Source of the DNA: an uncultured beta proteobacterium
GTDB taxonomy: Bacteria; Pseudomonadota; Gammaproteobacteria; Burkholderiales; Rhodocyclaceae
Reading direction: 5' to 3'
NCBI GenBank assembly: GCA_903848955.1
Contig: CAINHS010000046.1
Span: forward strand, 1-38,865
Length of the DNA stretch: 38,865 nucleotides
The notes under the pieces were generated by a model. It made no database searches, had not been told where the DNA came from, and was given only the letters and a program-made list of their open reading frames with translations. Positions 26,136 through 34,392 of this stretch are shown in pieces (positions within the stretch are counted from its first letter, which is position 1; the number at the start of each line of letters is the position of its first letter). Both the position numbers and the translations under genes were made by a program.

Positions 26136-29100
26136 ATGACCATCCGCGTTGCTCTCAACCACCAGACCCGTTACAGCTTCGACCGCGCCGTCAGTCTCTG
26201 GCCGCACGAGGTAAGGCTGCGTCCCGCCGCGCACAGTCGCACGCCCATCCTCAGCTATTCGCTGAAGGTCGAGCCGGCCGGCCATTTCCTCAACTGGCAG
26301 CAGGACCCGTTCGGCAACTGGGTTGCCCGCCTGGTGTTCCCGGAGAAGGCCGAAGCGCTTTCGATCAGCGTCGACCTGGTGGCCGACATGACGGTCATCA
26401 ATCCCTTCGATTTCTTCATGGACGAGTTCGCCGAGAACTTTCCCTTCGACTATCCGCAGGAACTCAAGCGCGAACTCGGTCCCTACCTTGAGGCCGACCC
26501 CGCCGGACCGCTGCTGGCCGGTTGGCTGGCCCGCGCACGCAAGGAACTGCTGAACAAGGAGATGCGCACCATCGACATGCTGGTAGGCATCAACCAGCGC
26601 GTTCAGGGTGACGTCGGCTACATCGTGCGCCTCGAAGCCGGTGTGCAGACGCCGGAGGAAACCCTCGAATCGGCGCGCGGTTCCTGCCGCGACTCGGCCT
26701 GGCTGCTGGTGCAGGTGCTGCGCCACCTCGGCCTCGCCGCGCGCTTCGCCTCGGGCTACCTGATCCAGTTGAAGGCCGACGTCAAGGCGCTCGATGGCCC
26801 GTCCGGCACCGACCATGACTTTACCGACCTGCATGCGTGGACCGAGGTCTACATCCCCGGCGCCGGCTGGATCGGACTCGATCCGACCTCGGGCCTGCTG
26901 GCCGGTGAAGGCCATATCCCGCTGGCCTGCACCGCCATGCCCTCCTCGGCGGCACCGGTAATAGGCGCCACGGAAAAATGCGAGACGCATTTCGATTTCG
27001 CCATGCGCGTGACCCGCATCCATGAAGATCCGCGCGTCACCCAACCCTATACCGAAGCGCAATGGCAGGCGGTGCTCGACCTCGGCCAACAGGTCGACGC
27101 CGAACTCCTTGAGCACGACGTGCGTTTGACCATGGGCGGCGAGCCGACCTTTGTTTCCATCGACGACATGGACGGCCCGGAATGGAATTACACGGCCTTG
27201 TCGGACAAGAAACGTGAACTCGCCGGCGATCTGCTCAAGCGTCTGCAGGGACATTTTGCGCCGGGGGCGATGCTGCATTTCGGCCAGGGCAAGTGGTATC
27301 CCGGCGAACCGCTGCCGCGCTGGGCGCTGGGCTGTTACTGGCGCACGGACGGCAAGCCGCTGTGGAAAGAACATGCGCTGATGGTCACCACCGATGGCGA
27401 CGGCGCGCAGCAGGCGAAAGACGCCCTGCATTTCATCCGCCGCCTGACGCGGGAACTCGGTCTCGATCCGGGTTTCGTCATTCCGGCCTTCGAAGACGTC
27501 ACCCGCATCATCGACGAGGAACAGCGCTGGCCGGAAAATTTCGATCCGCTCAAGGCCGACCTGAAGGAACCGGACGAGCGCCGCCGCGTGGCGAAACTCA
27601 TCGAACGCGGCCTGGGCCAGGCCGCGGGTTACGTGCTGCCGCTGAAGTCGCTGCCGCCGCCGGCTGACAACAGGAAATTCGCGTCCCGCTTCCGTTCCAG
27701 TCCGTGGCCGCTGCGGCGCGAGCATCTCTACCTGATTCCCGGCGACTCGCCCTTGGGCCTGCGCCTGCCGCTGGCATCCTTGCCCTGGGTCGCCGCCGGA
27801 GACAAGGAAGAAGACGTCGGCCGTGACCCTTTCGACGCGCCTGAGGCCCTGCCCGATGCGAAGCCCGCGCTGCTGAAGGTCGAAGCGCCGGCGACTCCGC
27901 CCAAAGCCGGCTACGATCCGCGTGAAATCGTGCACACCGCGCTGTGTGCCGAGGTGCGCGACGGCGTGCTGTGCATTTTCCTGCCGCCGGTGCCCCTGCT
28001 CGAAGACTTCGTCACGCTGCTGACCGCGATCGAAGCCAGCGCCGCCGACCTGAAACTGCCGGTGCGCCTGGAAGGCTACACGCCGCCCTCCGACCCGCGC
28101 CTGAAGGAATTCCGCATCACCCCCGATCCGGGCGTGATCGAAGTGAACATCCATCCCGCCAGCACCTGGCCGCAACTGGTGGAGAACACCCGGACGCTTT
28201 ACGAAGAAGCCCGCCTGACGCGCCTCGGCGCCGAGAAATTCATGCTCGACGGCCGCCACACCGGCACCGGCGGCGGCAATCACGTGACGCTGGGCGCCGC
28301 TTCGCCTGCCGACTCGCCCTGCCTGCGCCGGCCCGATCTCTTGATGAGCCTGATCACCTACTGGCAGCATCACCCGGCGCTGTCTTTCCTGTTCTCCGGA
28401 TTGTTCATCGGCCCCACCAGCCAGGCGCCACGCGTCGACGAGGCGCGGCACGAAAGCCTCTACGAGCTCGAGATCGCCTTCCAGCAGATGGCGGAACGCT
28501 TGAAGCCCGGCGAGGAAAGCCTGCAGCCCTGGCTGGTCGATCGCCTGCTGCGCAACCTGTTGGTCGATCTTTCCGGCAACACCCACCGCGCCGAGTTCTG
28601 CATCGACAAGCTGTATTCGCCCGACAGCGCCACCGGGCGCCTCGGCCTGGTCGAGTTCCGCGGTTTCGAGATGCCGCCGCACGCGCAGATGTCGCTGCTG
28701 CAGATGCTGCTGCTGCGCGCGCTGGTCGCCCGCTTCTGGCAGACGCCTTACGCCGGCAACGGCGGCCAGGGCCTGATGCGCTGGGGCACCGAACTGCACG
28801 ACCGCTACATGCTGCCGCACTTCGTCGCCCAGGACATGAAGGACGTCGTGCGCGACCTGCAGCGTGCCGGCTATGCCTTCGACTTCGAGTGGTTCGCGCC
28901 CTTCATCGAGTTCCGCTTTCCGCGCTTCGGCACCGTGGTCTATCAGGGCATCGAGATCGAACTGCGGCAGGCCATCGAACCCTGGCACGTGCTGGGCGAG
29001 GAAGTCGCCGCCGGCGGTACCGCGCGCTACGTCGATTCCTCGGTCGAGCGCATGCAGGTCACGGTGCGCCACATGAACGACAACCGCCACATCCTCACCT

Positions 29101-29528
29101 GCAACGGCCGGCCGTTGCCGCTGGCCGCCACCGGCACACGCGGCGAATATGTCGCCGGCGTGCGCTACCGCGCCTGGAGCCCGCCGTCGGGCCTGCACCC
29201 GACCATAGGCGTGCAGGCACCGCTGGTGTTCGACCTGGTGGACAGCTGGAGCGGACGCTCGATCGGCGGCTGCACCTACCATGTCGCCCATCCCGGCGGC
29301 CGCAACTACGATACCTTTCCGGTCAATGCCAACGAGGCCGAGGCACGCCGCGTCGCGCGCTTCTGGAACCACGGCCACACGCCGGGGCCGATGCACGTGC
29401 GGCGCGAGGGCCGCAATCCGGACTACCCGCTGACGCTGGACCTGCGCCGCGCGCCGGAGGCCTGGATGGAAGGTCCGCCGGGCGTGGCCAGGGAAGTCTC
29501 GGCGGAGCAGCAGCAGGGGCAACAGTAG
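26136..29528 (+). CDS. transglutaminase-like protein fused to DUF2126
   Basis: Protein of 1130 residues. The first roughly 280 residues are a bacterial transglutaminase module: an N-terminal beta domain (IRVALNHQTRYSFDRAVSLWPHEVRLRP), the catalytic Cys184 (SARGSCRDSAWLL), His233 (DLHAWTEVYIPG) and Asp249 (GLDPTSG). The remaining about 850 residues are DUF2126, with DVRLTMGGEPTFVSIDD, GKWYPGEPLPRWALGCYWR, DGRHTGTGGGNHVTLG and RFPRFGTVVYQGIEIELRQAIEPW. This fusion is a regular member of Anbu/ATP-grasp/alpha-E neighbourhoods. It may cleave or remodel amide bonds made by the ATP-grasp partner; that is inference. No clear ribosome-binding site is seen; it begins 51 bp after Anbu. Confidence 0.95.
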   Translation: MTIRVALNHQTRYSFDRAVSLWPHEVRLRPAAHSRTPILSYSLKVEPAGHFLNWQQDPFGNWVARLVFPEKAEALSISVDLVADMTVINPFDFFMDEFAENFPFDYPQELKRELGPYLEADPAGPLLAGWLARARKELLNKEMRTIDMLVGINQRVQGDVGYIVRLEAGVQTPEETLESARGSCRDSAWLLVQVLRHLGLAARFASGYLIQLKADVKALDGPSGTDHDFTDLHAWTEVYIPGAGWIGLDPTSGLLAGEGHIPLACTAMPSSAAPVIGATEKCETHFDFAMRVTRIHEDPRVTQPYTEAQWQAVLDLGQQVDAELLEHDVRLTMGGEPTFVSIDDMDGPEWNYTALSDKKRELAGDLLKRLQGHFAPGAMLHFGQGKWYPGEPLPRWALGCYWRTDGKPLWKEHALMVTTDGDGAQQAKDALHFIRRLTRELGLDPGFVIPAFEDVTRIIDEEQRWPENFDPLKADLKEPDERRRVAKLIERGLGQAAGYVLPLKSLPPPADNRKFASRFRSSPWPLRREHLYLIPGDSPLGLRLPLASLPWVAAGDKEEDVGRDPFDAPEALPDAKPALLKVEAPATPPKAGYDPREIVHTALCAEVRDGVLCIFLPPVPLLEDFVTLLTAIEASAADLKLPVRLEGYTPPSDPRLKEFRITPDPGVIEVNIHPASTWPQLVENTRTLYEEARLTRLGAEKFMLDGRHTGTGGGNHVTLGAASPADSPCLRRPDLLMSLITYWQHHPALSFLFSGLFIGPTSQAPRVDEARHESLYELEIAFQQMAERLKPGEESLQPWLVDRLLRNLLVDLSGNTHRAEFCIDKLYSPDSATGRLGLVEFRGFEMPPHAQMSLLQMLLLRALVARFWQTPYAGNGGQGLMRWGTELHDRYMLPHFVAQDMKDVVRDLQRAGYAFDFEWFAPFIEFRFPRFGTVVYQGIEIELRQAIEPWHVLGEEVAAGGTARYVDSSVERMQVTVRHMNDNRHILTCNGRPLPLAATGTRGEYVAGVRYRAWSPPSGLHPTIGVQAPLVFDLVDSWSGRSIGGCTYHVAHPGGRNYDTFPVNANEAEARRVARFWNHGHTPGPMHVRREGRNPDYPLTLDLRRAPEAWMEGPPGVAREVSAEQQQGQQ

Positions 29529-29692
29529 GGGGCAGGTGACGGCGGCGAGTACTGCAACCCCGCAAGCCGGCGGCAAAGGAGTGAAATGTGCCATGTCCGG
29601 CTGATGCCGACTTTTCCCGGGCGATCTGTCATTGCTGGCGACATGGTCGAAAGACGTGTTGAAAAATCAGCTTTCCATGAACACATTCCCTG

Positions 29693-29772
29693 TAACGTGA
29701 TAAGAAAATGTCGAATTTTATACATATCATAGGCAACGTGATAAACTATCCGCGATTTCTTATCATGTAACG
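29693..29772 (+). promoter_or_regulatory. operator-like repeats in the fic promoter region
   Basis: Three copies of an ACGTGATAA-type motif lie in AT-rich DNA just ahead of fic. TAACGTGATAAGAAA (29693-29707) and AACGTGATAAA (29735-29745) are direct. The third is inverted: TTTCTTATCATGTAACG (29756-29772). TATCA (29725-29729) and TGATA (29739-29743) make a further small dyad. The Fic protein ends in a winged helix that could bind here. The rest of the gap from 29529 shows nothing recognisable. Confidence 0.55.
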
Positions 29773-29784
29773 GCAGGGGAACGC

Positions 29785-30852
29785 ATGACCGAACTGGATA
29801 TTCCCAGTCCCGCCAGCCTTGAGACCAAGGCGGTATGGCAGAGCCTGGCCAAGGCGCACCGCCATCTGGCGGAACTGAAGGGCTTGTGCGAATCACTGCC
29901 CAACCGCGCGATCCTGCTCGATACGCTGGCCATACAGGAGGCGAAGGACAGTTCCGAAATCGAGAACATCATCACCACGCATGACGAGCTCTACGCCTAC
30001 GACCAGAGCAGTTCGGCATCGCCGGCGGCCAAGGAGGTGCAAAACTATGTCGCGGCCTTGAAGGTGGGGTTTACCGACGTGGTGAATTCCGGCCTGATCC
30101 GCATGAGCACCATCCTGCGCGTGCAGGAACAGGTCGAACAGAACAACGCCGGCTTCCGCAAGTTGCCGGGGACGGTGCTGAAGAATCAGGCCACGGGAGC
30201 GGTGGTCTATGCGCCGCCGCAGGATGCCGTTCTGATCGAAAAACTGATGACGCAACTGGTGGAGTTCATCCATGCCGATGACGATTACGACCCCTTGTTG
30301 CGCATGGCGATTGCGCACCACCAGTTCGAAAGCATTCACCCGTTTTACGATGGCAACGGCCGCACCGGGCGCATCCTGAATTTGCTGATGCTGCAGCGCG
30401 AAGGCCTGATGGAACTGCCGGTGTTGTACCTGAGCCGCTACATCACCTCGACCAAGGCGAAGTATTACCAGCTGCTGCAATCGACCCGCGAGACGCATGA
30501 CTGGGCGGACTGGTGCGTTTATGTCGTGAAGGGCGTGGCGCTTACCGCGAGAAGCGAAATCCGGCTGATCAAGCAACTACGCGAGTTGATGCAGGCCACC
30601 AAGCAACGGCTGCGCAAGGAATTGCCGAAGCTGTACAGTCAGGAGTTGCTGAACAACCTGTTCCGCTATCCCTATACGAAAATCGAGTTCGTCGAAAACG
30701 ATCTGGGCGTTTCGCGGATTACGGCAGCGAAGCACCTAGATGCGCTGGCGGCAGCTGGTTATGTGGAAAAGAAAAAAATCGGGCGCACGAATTTTTATAT
30801 CAACCGCCCCTTGTTCACACTACTGACGCAGATCAGCCTGAACGATGAATGA
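29785..30852 (+). CDS. Fic family protein with C-terminal winged helix
   Basis: AMP-transferase-type protein of 355 residues. The catalytic Fic motif HPFYDGNGRTGR starts at His185 and is complete. An inhibitory helix motif of class II type ([S/T]xxxE[G/N]) is present as SSEIEN at residues 56-61 near the N-terminus, so activity is expected to be self-restrained. The C-terminal about 70 residues look like a winged-helix DNA-binding domain (FVENDLGVSRITAAKHLDALAAAGYVEKKKIGRTNFYIN). AGGGGA precedes the ATG. Such genes are frequent inside type I restriction loci, and an hsdR remnant follows immediately. The AT-rich upstream region hints at horizontal gain. Confidence 0.93.
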   Translation: MTELDIPSPASLETKAVWQSLAKAHRHLAELKGLCESLPNRAILLDTLAIQEAKDSSEIENIITTHDELYAYDQSSSASPAAKEVQNYVAALKVGFTDVVNSGLIRMSTILRVQEQVEQNNAGFRKLPGTVLKNQATGAVVYAPPQDAVLIEKLMTQLVEFIHADDDYDPLLRMAIAHHQFESIHPFYDGNGRTGRILNLLMLQREGLMELPVLYLSRYITSTKAKYYQLLQSTRETHDWADWCVYVVKGVALTARSEIRLIKQLRELMQATKQRLRKELPKLYSQELLNNLFRYPYTKIEFVENDLGVSRITAAKHLDALAAAGYVEKKKIGRTNFYINRPLFTLLTQISLNDE

Positions 30853-31007
30853 GACTGAAACCCGCGCCGAGCAAATTGACCCTGCCCTTGCTGAAGCTCA
30901 AATATCACGATTCGATTGCGGATGCGGTGGCTGATCCGGGCAAACCAGATGAGATCGGAAAGGTGTTCAGCGGATTCCAGCGGTATCTCTACGTCGAACG
31001 GGTGTGA
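30845..31007 (+). pseudogene. hsdR remnant: N- and C-terminal ends joined by an internal deletion
   Basis: The ATG at 30845 overlaps the fic stop and encodes MNETETRAEQIDPALAEA, which resembles the first residues of type I restriction HsdR/DEAD-type proteins; this frame stops at 30934. A second frame, from about 30879 to the stop at 31007, encodes LTLPLLKLKYHDSIADAV and then GKPDEIGKVFSGFQRYLYVERV, which resembles the C-terminal end of HsdR. The two ends meet around ATTGACCCTGCC (near 30880-30891), readable as IDPA in one frame and LTLP in the other. A deletion between short direct repeats would explain this. HsdR identity is from memory of family termini. Confidence 0.6.
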
Positions 31008-31061
31008 AGCTTTGTCTGTGCTGATCGGAACAACTGCGCCGGGGTGCGGCGTAACACCAGC

Positions 31062-31115
31062 GCGCACGCCCCAAACTGGACCCGACATGCCGGCAGCGGC
31101 TCCGGTTTGGTGCGC
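31062..31115 (+). promoter_or_regulatory. upstream inverted repeat, candidate enhancer of the cyn operon
   Basis: GCGCACGCCCCAAACTGG (31062-31079) and CCGGTTTGGTGCGC (31102-31115) are inverted copies of one another apart from a short insertion and one mismatch. They lie about 100-150 bp ahead of the expected start of a sigma-54 promoter, where an NtrC-class activator would bind. The sequence is not a good match to the enterobacterial NtrC consensus. Confidence 0.4.
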
Positions 31116-31168
31116 AAAGCCGGCCCGGTGCGCTTCTGCGACTCCGGGCAGCGGGAACAAATGCGATT

Positions 31169-31181
31169 AATCATATCGTTG
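31169..31181 (+). promoter_or_regulatory. candidate IHF site
   Basis: AATCATATCGTTG fits the IHF consensus WATCAR-N4-TTR except at one position. It lies between the upstream inverted repeat and the sigma-54 promoter, where DNA bending is needed. Confidence 0.45.
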
Positions 31182-31188
31182 CAATCGG

Positions 31189-31204
31189 TGGCACGGGACC
31201 TGCG
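31189..31204 (+). promoter_or_regulatory. sigma-54 promoter of the cyanate/nitrate-type operon
   Basis: TGGCACGGGACCTGCG has the invariant GG (31190-31191) and GC (31202-31203) exactly 10 bp apart and matches TGGCACG-N4-TTGC except for one T. Transcription would start near 31214, about 25 nt before the first gene. Nitrogen control through RpoN is expected for cyanate use. Confidence 0.7.
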
Positions 31205-31239
31205 TTTACCCCGGTAACTACTTCTACCGGGAGATCACC

Positions 31240-32589
31240 ATGTCACTGCACGATCCGTTCGATCCGAACCTCCGCACCACGGCATGCAACTGCGGACATC
31301 ACGACTCGCAGACAGAGCACGATGCCGACTTGCATGAAACGGAAAAACTCAACAGCCGCGTCCTCCAATCAACTGTCATGCGGGCGCTGTTCCCGCAGGA
31401 TGCCGAACGGCGCCGTTTCCTTTCCGCCGTGGGCGCCTCGACCGCATGGGCGGCCATTTCCTCGCTGATTCCCTTCGGCACGCTGGAAGCCATGGCCCAG
31501 GAAAAGGGCAGCCTGGAAAAGAAGGACCTCAAGATCGGCTTCATCCCGATCACCTGCGCCAGCCCCCTGCTCATGGCCGACCCGCTGGGCTTCTACAAGA
31601 AGCAGGGGCTCAACGTCACCATGGTCAAGACCGCCGGCTGGGCGCTGATCCGCGACAAGGTGCAGAACCGCGAGTACGACGCCTCGCACATGCTGGCGCC
31701 GATGCCGATAGCCATGTCGATGGGCATCGGCTCCAACCCGATGCCGCTCAACGTGGCGACGATCCAGAACACCAACGGCCAGGCCATCACCCTGCACGTC
31801 AAACACAAGGACAAGCGCGACCCGAAAATGTGGAAGGGCTTCAAGTTCGCCGTGCCTTTCGAGTTCTCGATGCACAACTTCCTGCTGCGCTACTACGTCG
31901 CCGAGCACGGGCTCGACCCGGACAAGGACATCCAGATCCGCGTCGTGCCGCCGCCCGAAATGGTGGCCAACCTGCGTGCCGGCAACCTCGACGGCTACCT
32001 CTCTCCCGACCCCTTCAACCAGCGCGCGGTATATGACGAGGTCGGCTTCCTGCACCTGCTGTCGAGGGACCTGTGGGACGGCCACCCCTGCTGCTCGTTC
32101 GGCGTGCCGACGGATTTCATCCAGCAGAATCCCAACACCTTCGCCGCCCTCTACCGCGCCATCCTGACTGCCGCCGCCATGGCGCGCGACCCGAAGAACC
32201 GCCCGCTGATGGCGGAAGTGCTGTCGCCGGCCAACTACCTGAACCAACCGAAGACCGTGCTGGAACAGGTGCTCAGCGGCAAGTTTGCCGACGGCCTGGG
32301 CAACGTGCAGAACGTGCCCAACCGCGTCGACTTCGATCCCTTCCCCTGGTATTCGATGGCGGTGTGGATCCTCAGCCAGATGAAACGCTGGGGCTACATC
32401 AAGGGCGAGGTGCGCTACCAGGACATCGCCGAGAAGGTCTACCTGCTGACCGACGCCAGGAAGCGCATGGCCGAGATCGGCATGACGCCGCCGAAAGCCG
32501 ACAGCCAGAAGTTCAAGGTCATGGGCAAGGAGTTCGACTACACCAAGCCCGACGCCTACATCAACAGCTTCGCCATCAAGCGCACCTGA
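31240..32589 (+). CDS. cynA: CmpA/NrtA-type ABC transporter substrate-binding protein
   Basis: Periplasmic binding protein of 449 residues for nitrate, cyanate or bicarbonate-like anions. A Tat-type signal (RRRFLSAVGASTAWAAISSLIPFG) begins at Arg57. The mature part has KIGFIPITCASPLLMADPLGFYKKQGL, KTAGWALIRDKV and GYLSPDPFNQRAVYDEVGF, typical of the NrtA/CmpA family. Before the signal is an unusual 56-residue lead containing CNCGHHDSQTEHD, which is rich in Cys and His. GGGAGA precedes the ATG. Linked permease, ATPase and cyanase genes make cyanate the most likely substrate; nitrate cannot be excluded. Confidence 0.9.
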   Translation: MSLHDPFDPNLRTTACNCGHHDSQTEHDADLHETEKLNSRVLQSTVMRALFPQDAERRRFLSAVGASTAWAAISSLIPFGTLEAMAQEKGSLEKKDLKIGFIPITCASPLLMADPLGFYKKQGLNVTMVKTAGWALIRDKVQNREYDASHMLAPMPIAMSMGIGSNPMPLNVATIQNTNGQAITLHVKHKDKRDPKMWKGFKFAVPFEFSMHNFLLRYYVAEHGLDPDKDIQIRVVPPPEMVANLRAGNLDGYLSPDPFNQRAVYDEVGFLHLLSRDLWDGHPCCSFGVPTDFIQQNPNTFAALYRAILTAAAMARDPKNRPLMAEVLSPANYLNQPKTVLEQVLSGKFADGLGNVQNVPNRVDFDPFPWYSMAVWILSQMKRWGYIKGEVRYQDIAEKVYLLTDARKRMAEIGMTPPKADSQKFKVMGKEFDYTKPDAYINSFAIKRT

Positions 32590-32599
32590 GGCGGCCGCG

Positions 32600-33439
32600 A
32601 TGCGTTCCGAATTCCTCAAGGCCGCGCTCATCTCGCTGCTGCTGTTCCTGATTTTCATCGGCGCCTGGCACATGGCCACCCTGCCCAAGGAGTCGGCGAC
32701 GCTTGCCGGCGCCAATGCCGAGTACGCGGCACTGATGGGCAAGGGCGCGGAAAAATCGGGCGGCTTCCCGCCGCCCGCTGAAGTCGGCCGCGCTTTTGTC
32801 ACCTATCTGTCGGACCCGTTCTACGATCGCGGGCCCAATGACAAAGGCATCGCGATCCAGCTCGCCCATTCCCTGGGCCGCGTCGGCATGGGCTTCTTTC
32901 TCGCCGTGCTGGTGGCCTTGCCGCTGGGCTTCGCCATCGGCATGTCGCCGCTGCTGACGCGCGCACTCGATCCGTTCATCCAGGTGCTGAAACCGGTTTC
33001 GCCTCTGGCCTGGATGCCGCTGGCGCTCTACACGCTCAAGGATTCGTCGGTATCCGGCGTGTTCGTGATCTTCATCTGCTCGATCTGGCCGATGCTGATC
33101 AATACCGCCTTCGGCGTCGCCTCGGTGCGGCGCGACTGGCTGAATGTGGCGCGCACGCTGGAAGTCCGGCCGTTGCGCAAGGCATTCCTGGTCATCCTGC
33201 CGGCGGCGGCGCCGACCATACTCACCGGCATGCGCATCTCCATGGGCATCGCCTGGCTGGTCATCGTCGCCGCCGAGATGCTGGTGGGCGGCACCGGCAT
33301 CGGCTATTTCGTCTGGAACGAATGGAACAACCTGGCGCTGCCCAACGTGATTTTCGCCATCACCATGATCGGCGTGGTGGGGATGCTGCTCGACATGGTC
33401 TTCGGCCGGTTGCAGAAGCTGGTCACGTATCGCGAATAG
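32600..33439 (+). CDS. cynB: ABC transporter permease, NrtB/CynB type
   Basis: Inner-membrane permease of 279 residues with an N-terminal anchor helix (AALISLLLFLIFIGAWHMATL) and several further helices. The ATPase-contact EAA-type loop is at VARTLEVRPLRKAFLVILPAAAPTILTGMRISMGIAW. It starts 10 bp after cynA with a GAGGCGG ribosome-binding site. Together with the neighbours it forms a complete importer. Confidence 0.92.
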   Translation: MRSEFLKAALISLLLFLIFIGAWHMATLPKESATLAGANAEYAALMGKGAEKSGGFPPPAEVGRAFVTYLSDPFYDRGPNDKGIAIQLAHSLGRVGMGFFLAVLVALPLGFAIGMSPLLTRALDPFIQVLKPVSPLAWMPLALYTLKDSSVSGVFVIFICSIWPMLINTAFGVASVRRDWLNVARTLEVRPLRKAFLVILPAAAPTILTGMRISMGIAWLVIVAAEMLVGGTGIGYFVWNEWNNLALPNVIFAITMIGVVGMLLDMVFGRLQKLVTYRE

Positions 33440-33448
33440 GAGAAAACC

Positions 33449-34381
33449 ATGAGCTCACATTTTCTTCTGGTCGAGGCGTTGAAGAAGGTCTATCCGTCGG
33501 GCGCCGGCGGCAAGGACAACCCTCCGGTGTTCGAGGACATCCACTTCCACATCGACAAGGGCGAATTCGTCTGCATCGTCGGCCACTCCGGCTGCGGCAA
33601 GACGACCATTCTCAACGTGCTGGCCGGACTCGAACAGGCGACCGCCGGTGACGCCTTCATGGACGGGCGCGAAGTCAAGGGTCCGAGCCTGGATCGCGGC
33701 GTGGTGTTCCAGAGCCACGCCCTGATGCCGTGGATGAGCGTGCTGGGCAATGTCGCCTTTGCCGTCAAGTCAAAGTGGCCGGACTGGTCGCGCGACAAGA
33801 TCACGGCACATTGCACGCGCTATCTCGAGATGGTCGGCCTCGGCCAGTCCATCCACAAGAAGCCGTCCGAACTCTCCGGCGGCATGAAGCAGCGGGTCGG
33901 CATTGCGCGGGCCTTCGCCATCCAGCCCAAGATGTTGCTGCTCGACGAACCCTTCGGCGCGCTCGATGCACTGACCCGCGGCACGATCCAGGACGAGTTG
34001 CTGAAGATCGTGCAGGCCACGCACCAGACCGTTTTCATGATCACGCACGATGTCGACGAGGCGATCCTGCTCGCCGACAAGATCCTGCTGATGAGCAACG
34101 GCCCGCACGCCAAGATCGCCGAGATCGTCGAAATCACCATGCCGCGCCAACGCACGCGGGCTGCGATTCATCACGATCCGCAGTACTACCTCATCCGCAA
34201 TCACCTGGTCGACTTTCTCGTCAACCGTTCGAAGAGCTATGCCGGCGCGGACGCCGAAATGTTTCATGACGCGAAAAATCCGCCTGTGGTGCGGCCGGGT
34301 CTGGAACGGGAACGTGCGCCGGTACTGACGCTGACGACGGAAACGCCCGCCCCCCCATTGAAACGAGCCATCAATCATTGA
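33449..34381 (+). CDS. cynD: ABC transporter ATP-binding protein, NrtD/CynD type
   Basis: ATPase of 310 residues with Walker A GHSGCGKTTILN, the Q-loop around VFQSHALMPW, signature LSGGMKQRVGIARAFA, Walker B MLLLDEPFGALD and the switch histidine in MITHDVDEAI. After about residue 260 there is a short tail without a recognised domain, so it is of the single-domain NrtD kind, not the NrtC fusion. AGGAG precedes the ATG. It is 11 bp ahead of cynS. Confidence 0.93.
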   Translation: MSSHFLLVEALKKVYPSGAGGKDNPPVFEDIHFHIDKGEFVCIVGHSGCGKTTILNVLAGLEQATAGDAFMDGREVKGPSLDRGVVFQSHALMPWMSVLGNVAFAVKSKWPDWSRDKITAHCTRYLEMVGLGQSIHKKPSELSGGMKQRVGIARAFAIQPKMLLLDEPFGALDALTRGTIQDELLKIVQATHQTVFMITHDVDEAILLADKILLMSNGPHAKIAEIVEITMPRQRTRAAIHHDPQYYLIRNHLVDFLVNRSKSYAGADAEMFHDAKNPPVVRPGLERERAPVLTLTTETPAPPLKRAINH

Positions 34382-34392
34382 AAGGAAAAAGC

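Noticed and set aside
25887-29594. A 1235-codon open frame on the minus strand opposite the transglutaminase gene
   Set aside because: It mirrors the codon pattern of the plus-strand gene, has low-complexity His/Arg/Gln-rich sequence and no family motifs; the plus strand encodes a clear transglutaminase/DUF2126 protein.
31021-31160. Classical NtrC sites upstream of the cyn operon
   Set aside because: GGTGCGC and GCGCAC pieces occur, but none forms the consensus dyad with correct spacing; only an unassigned inverted repeat is reported.
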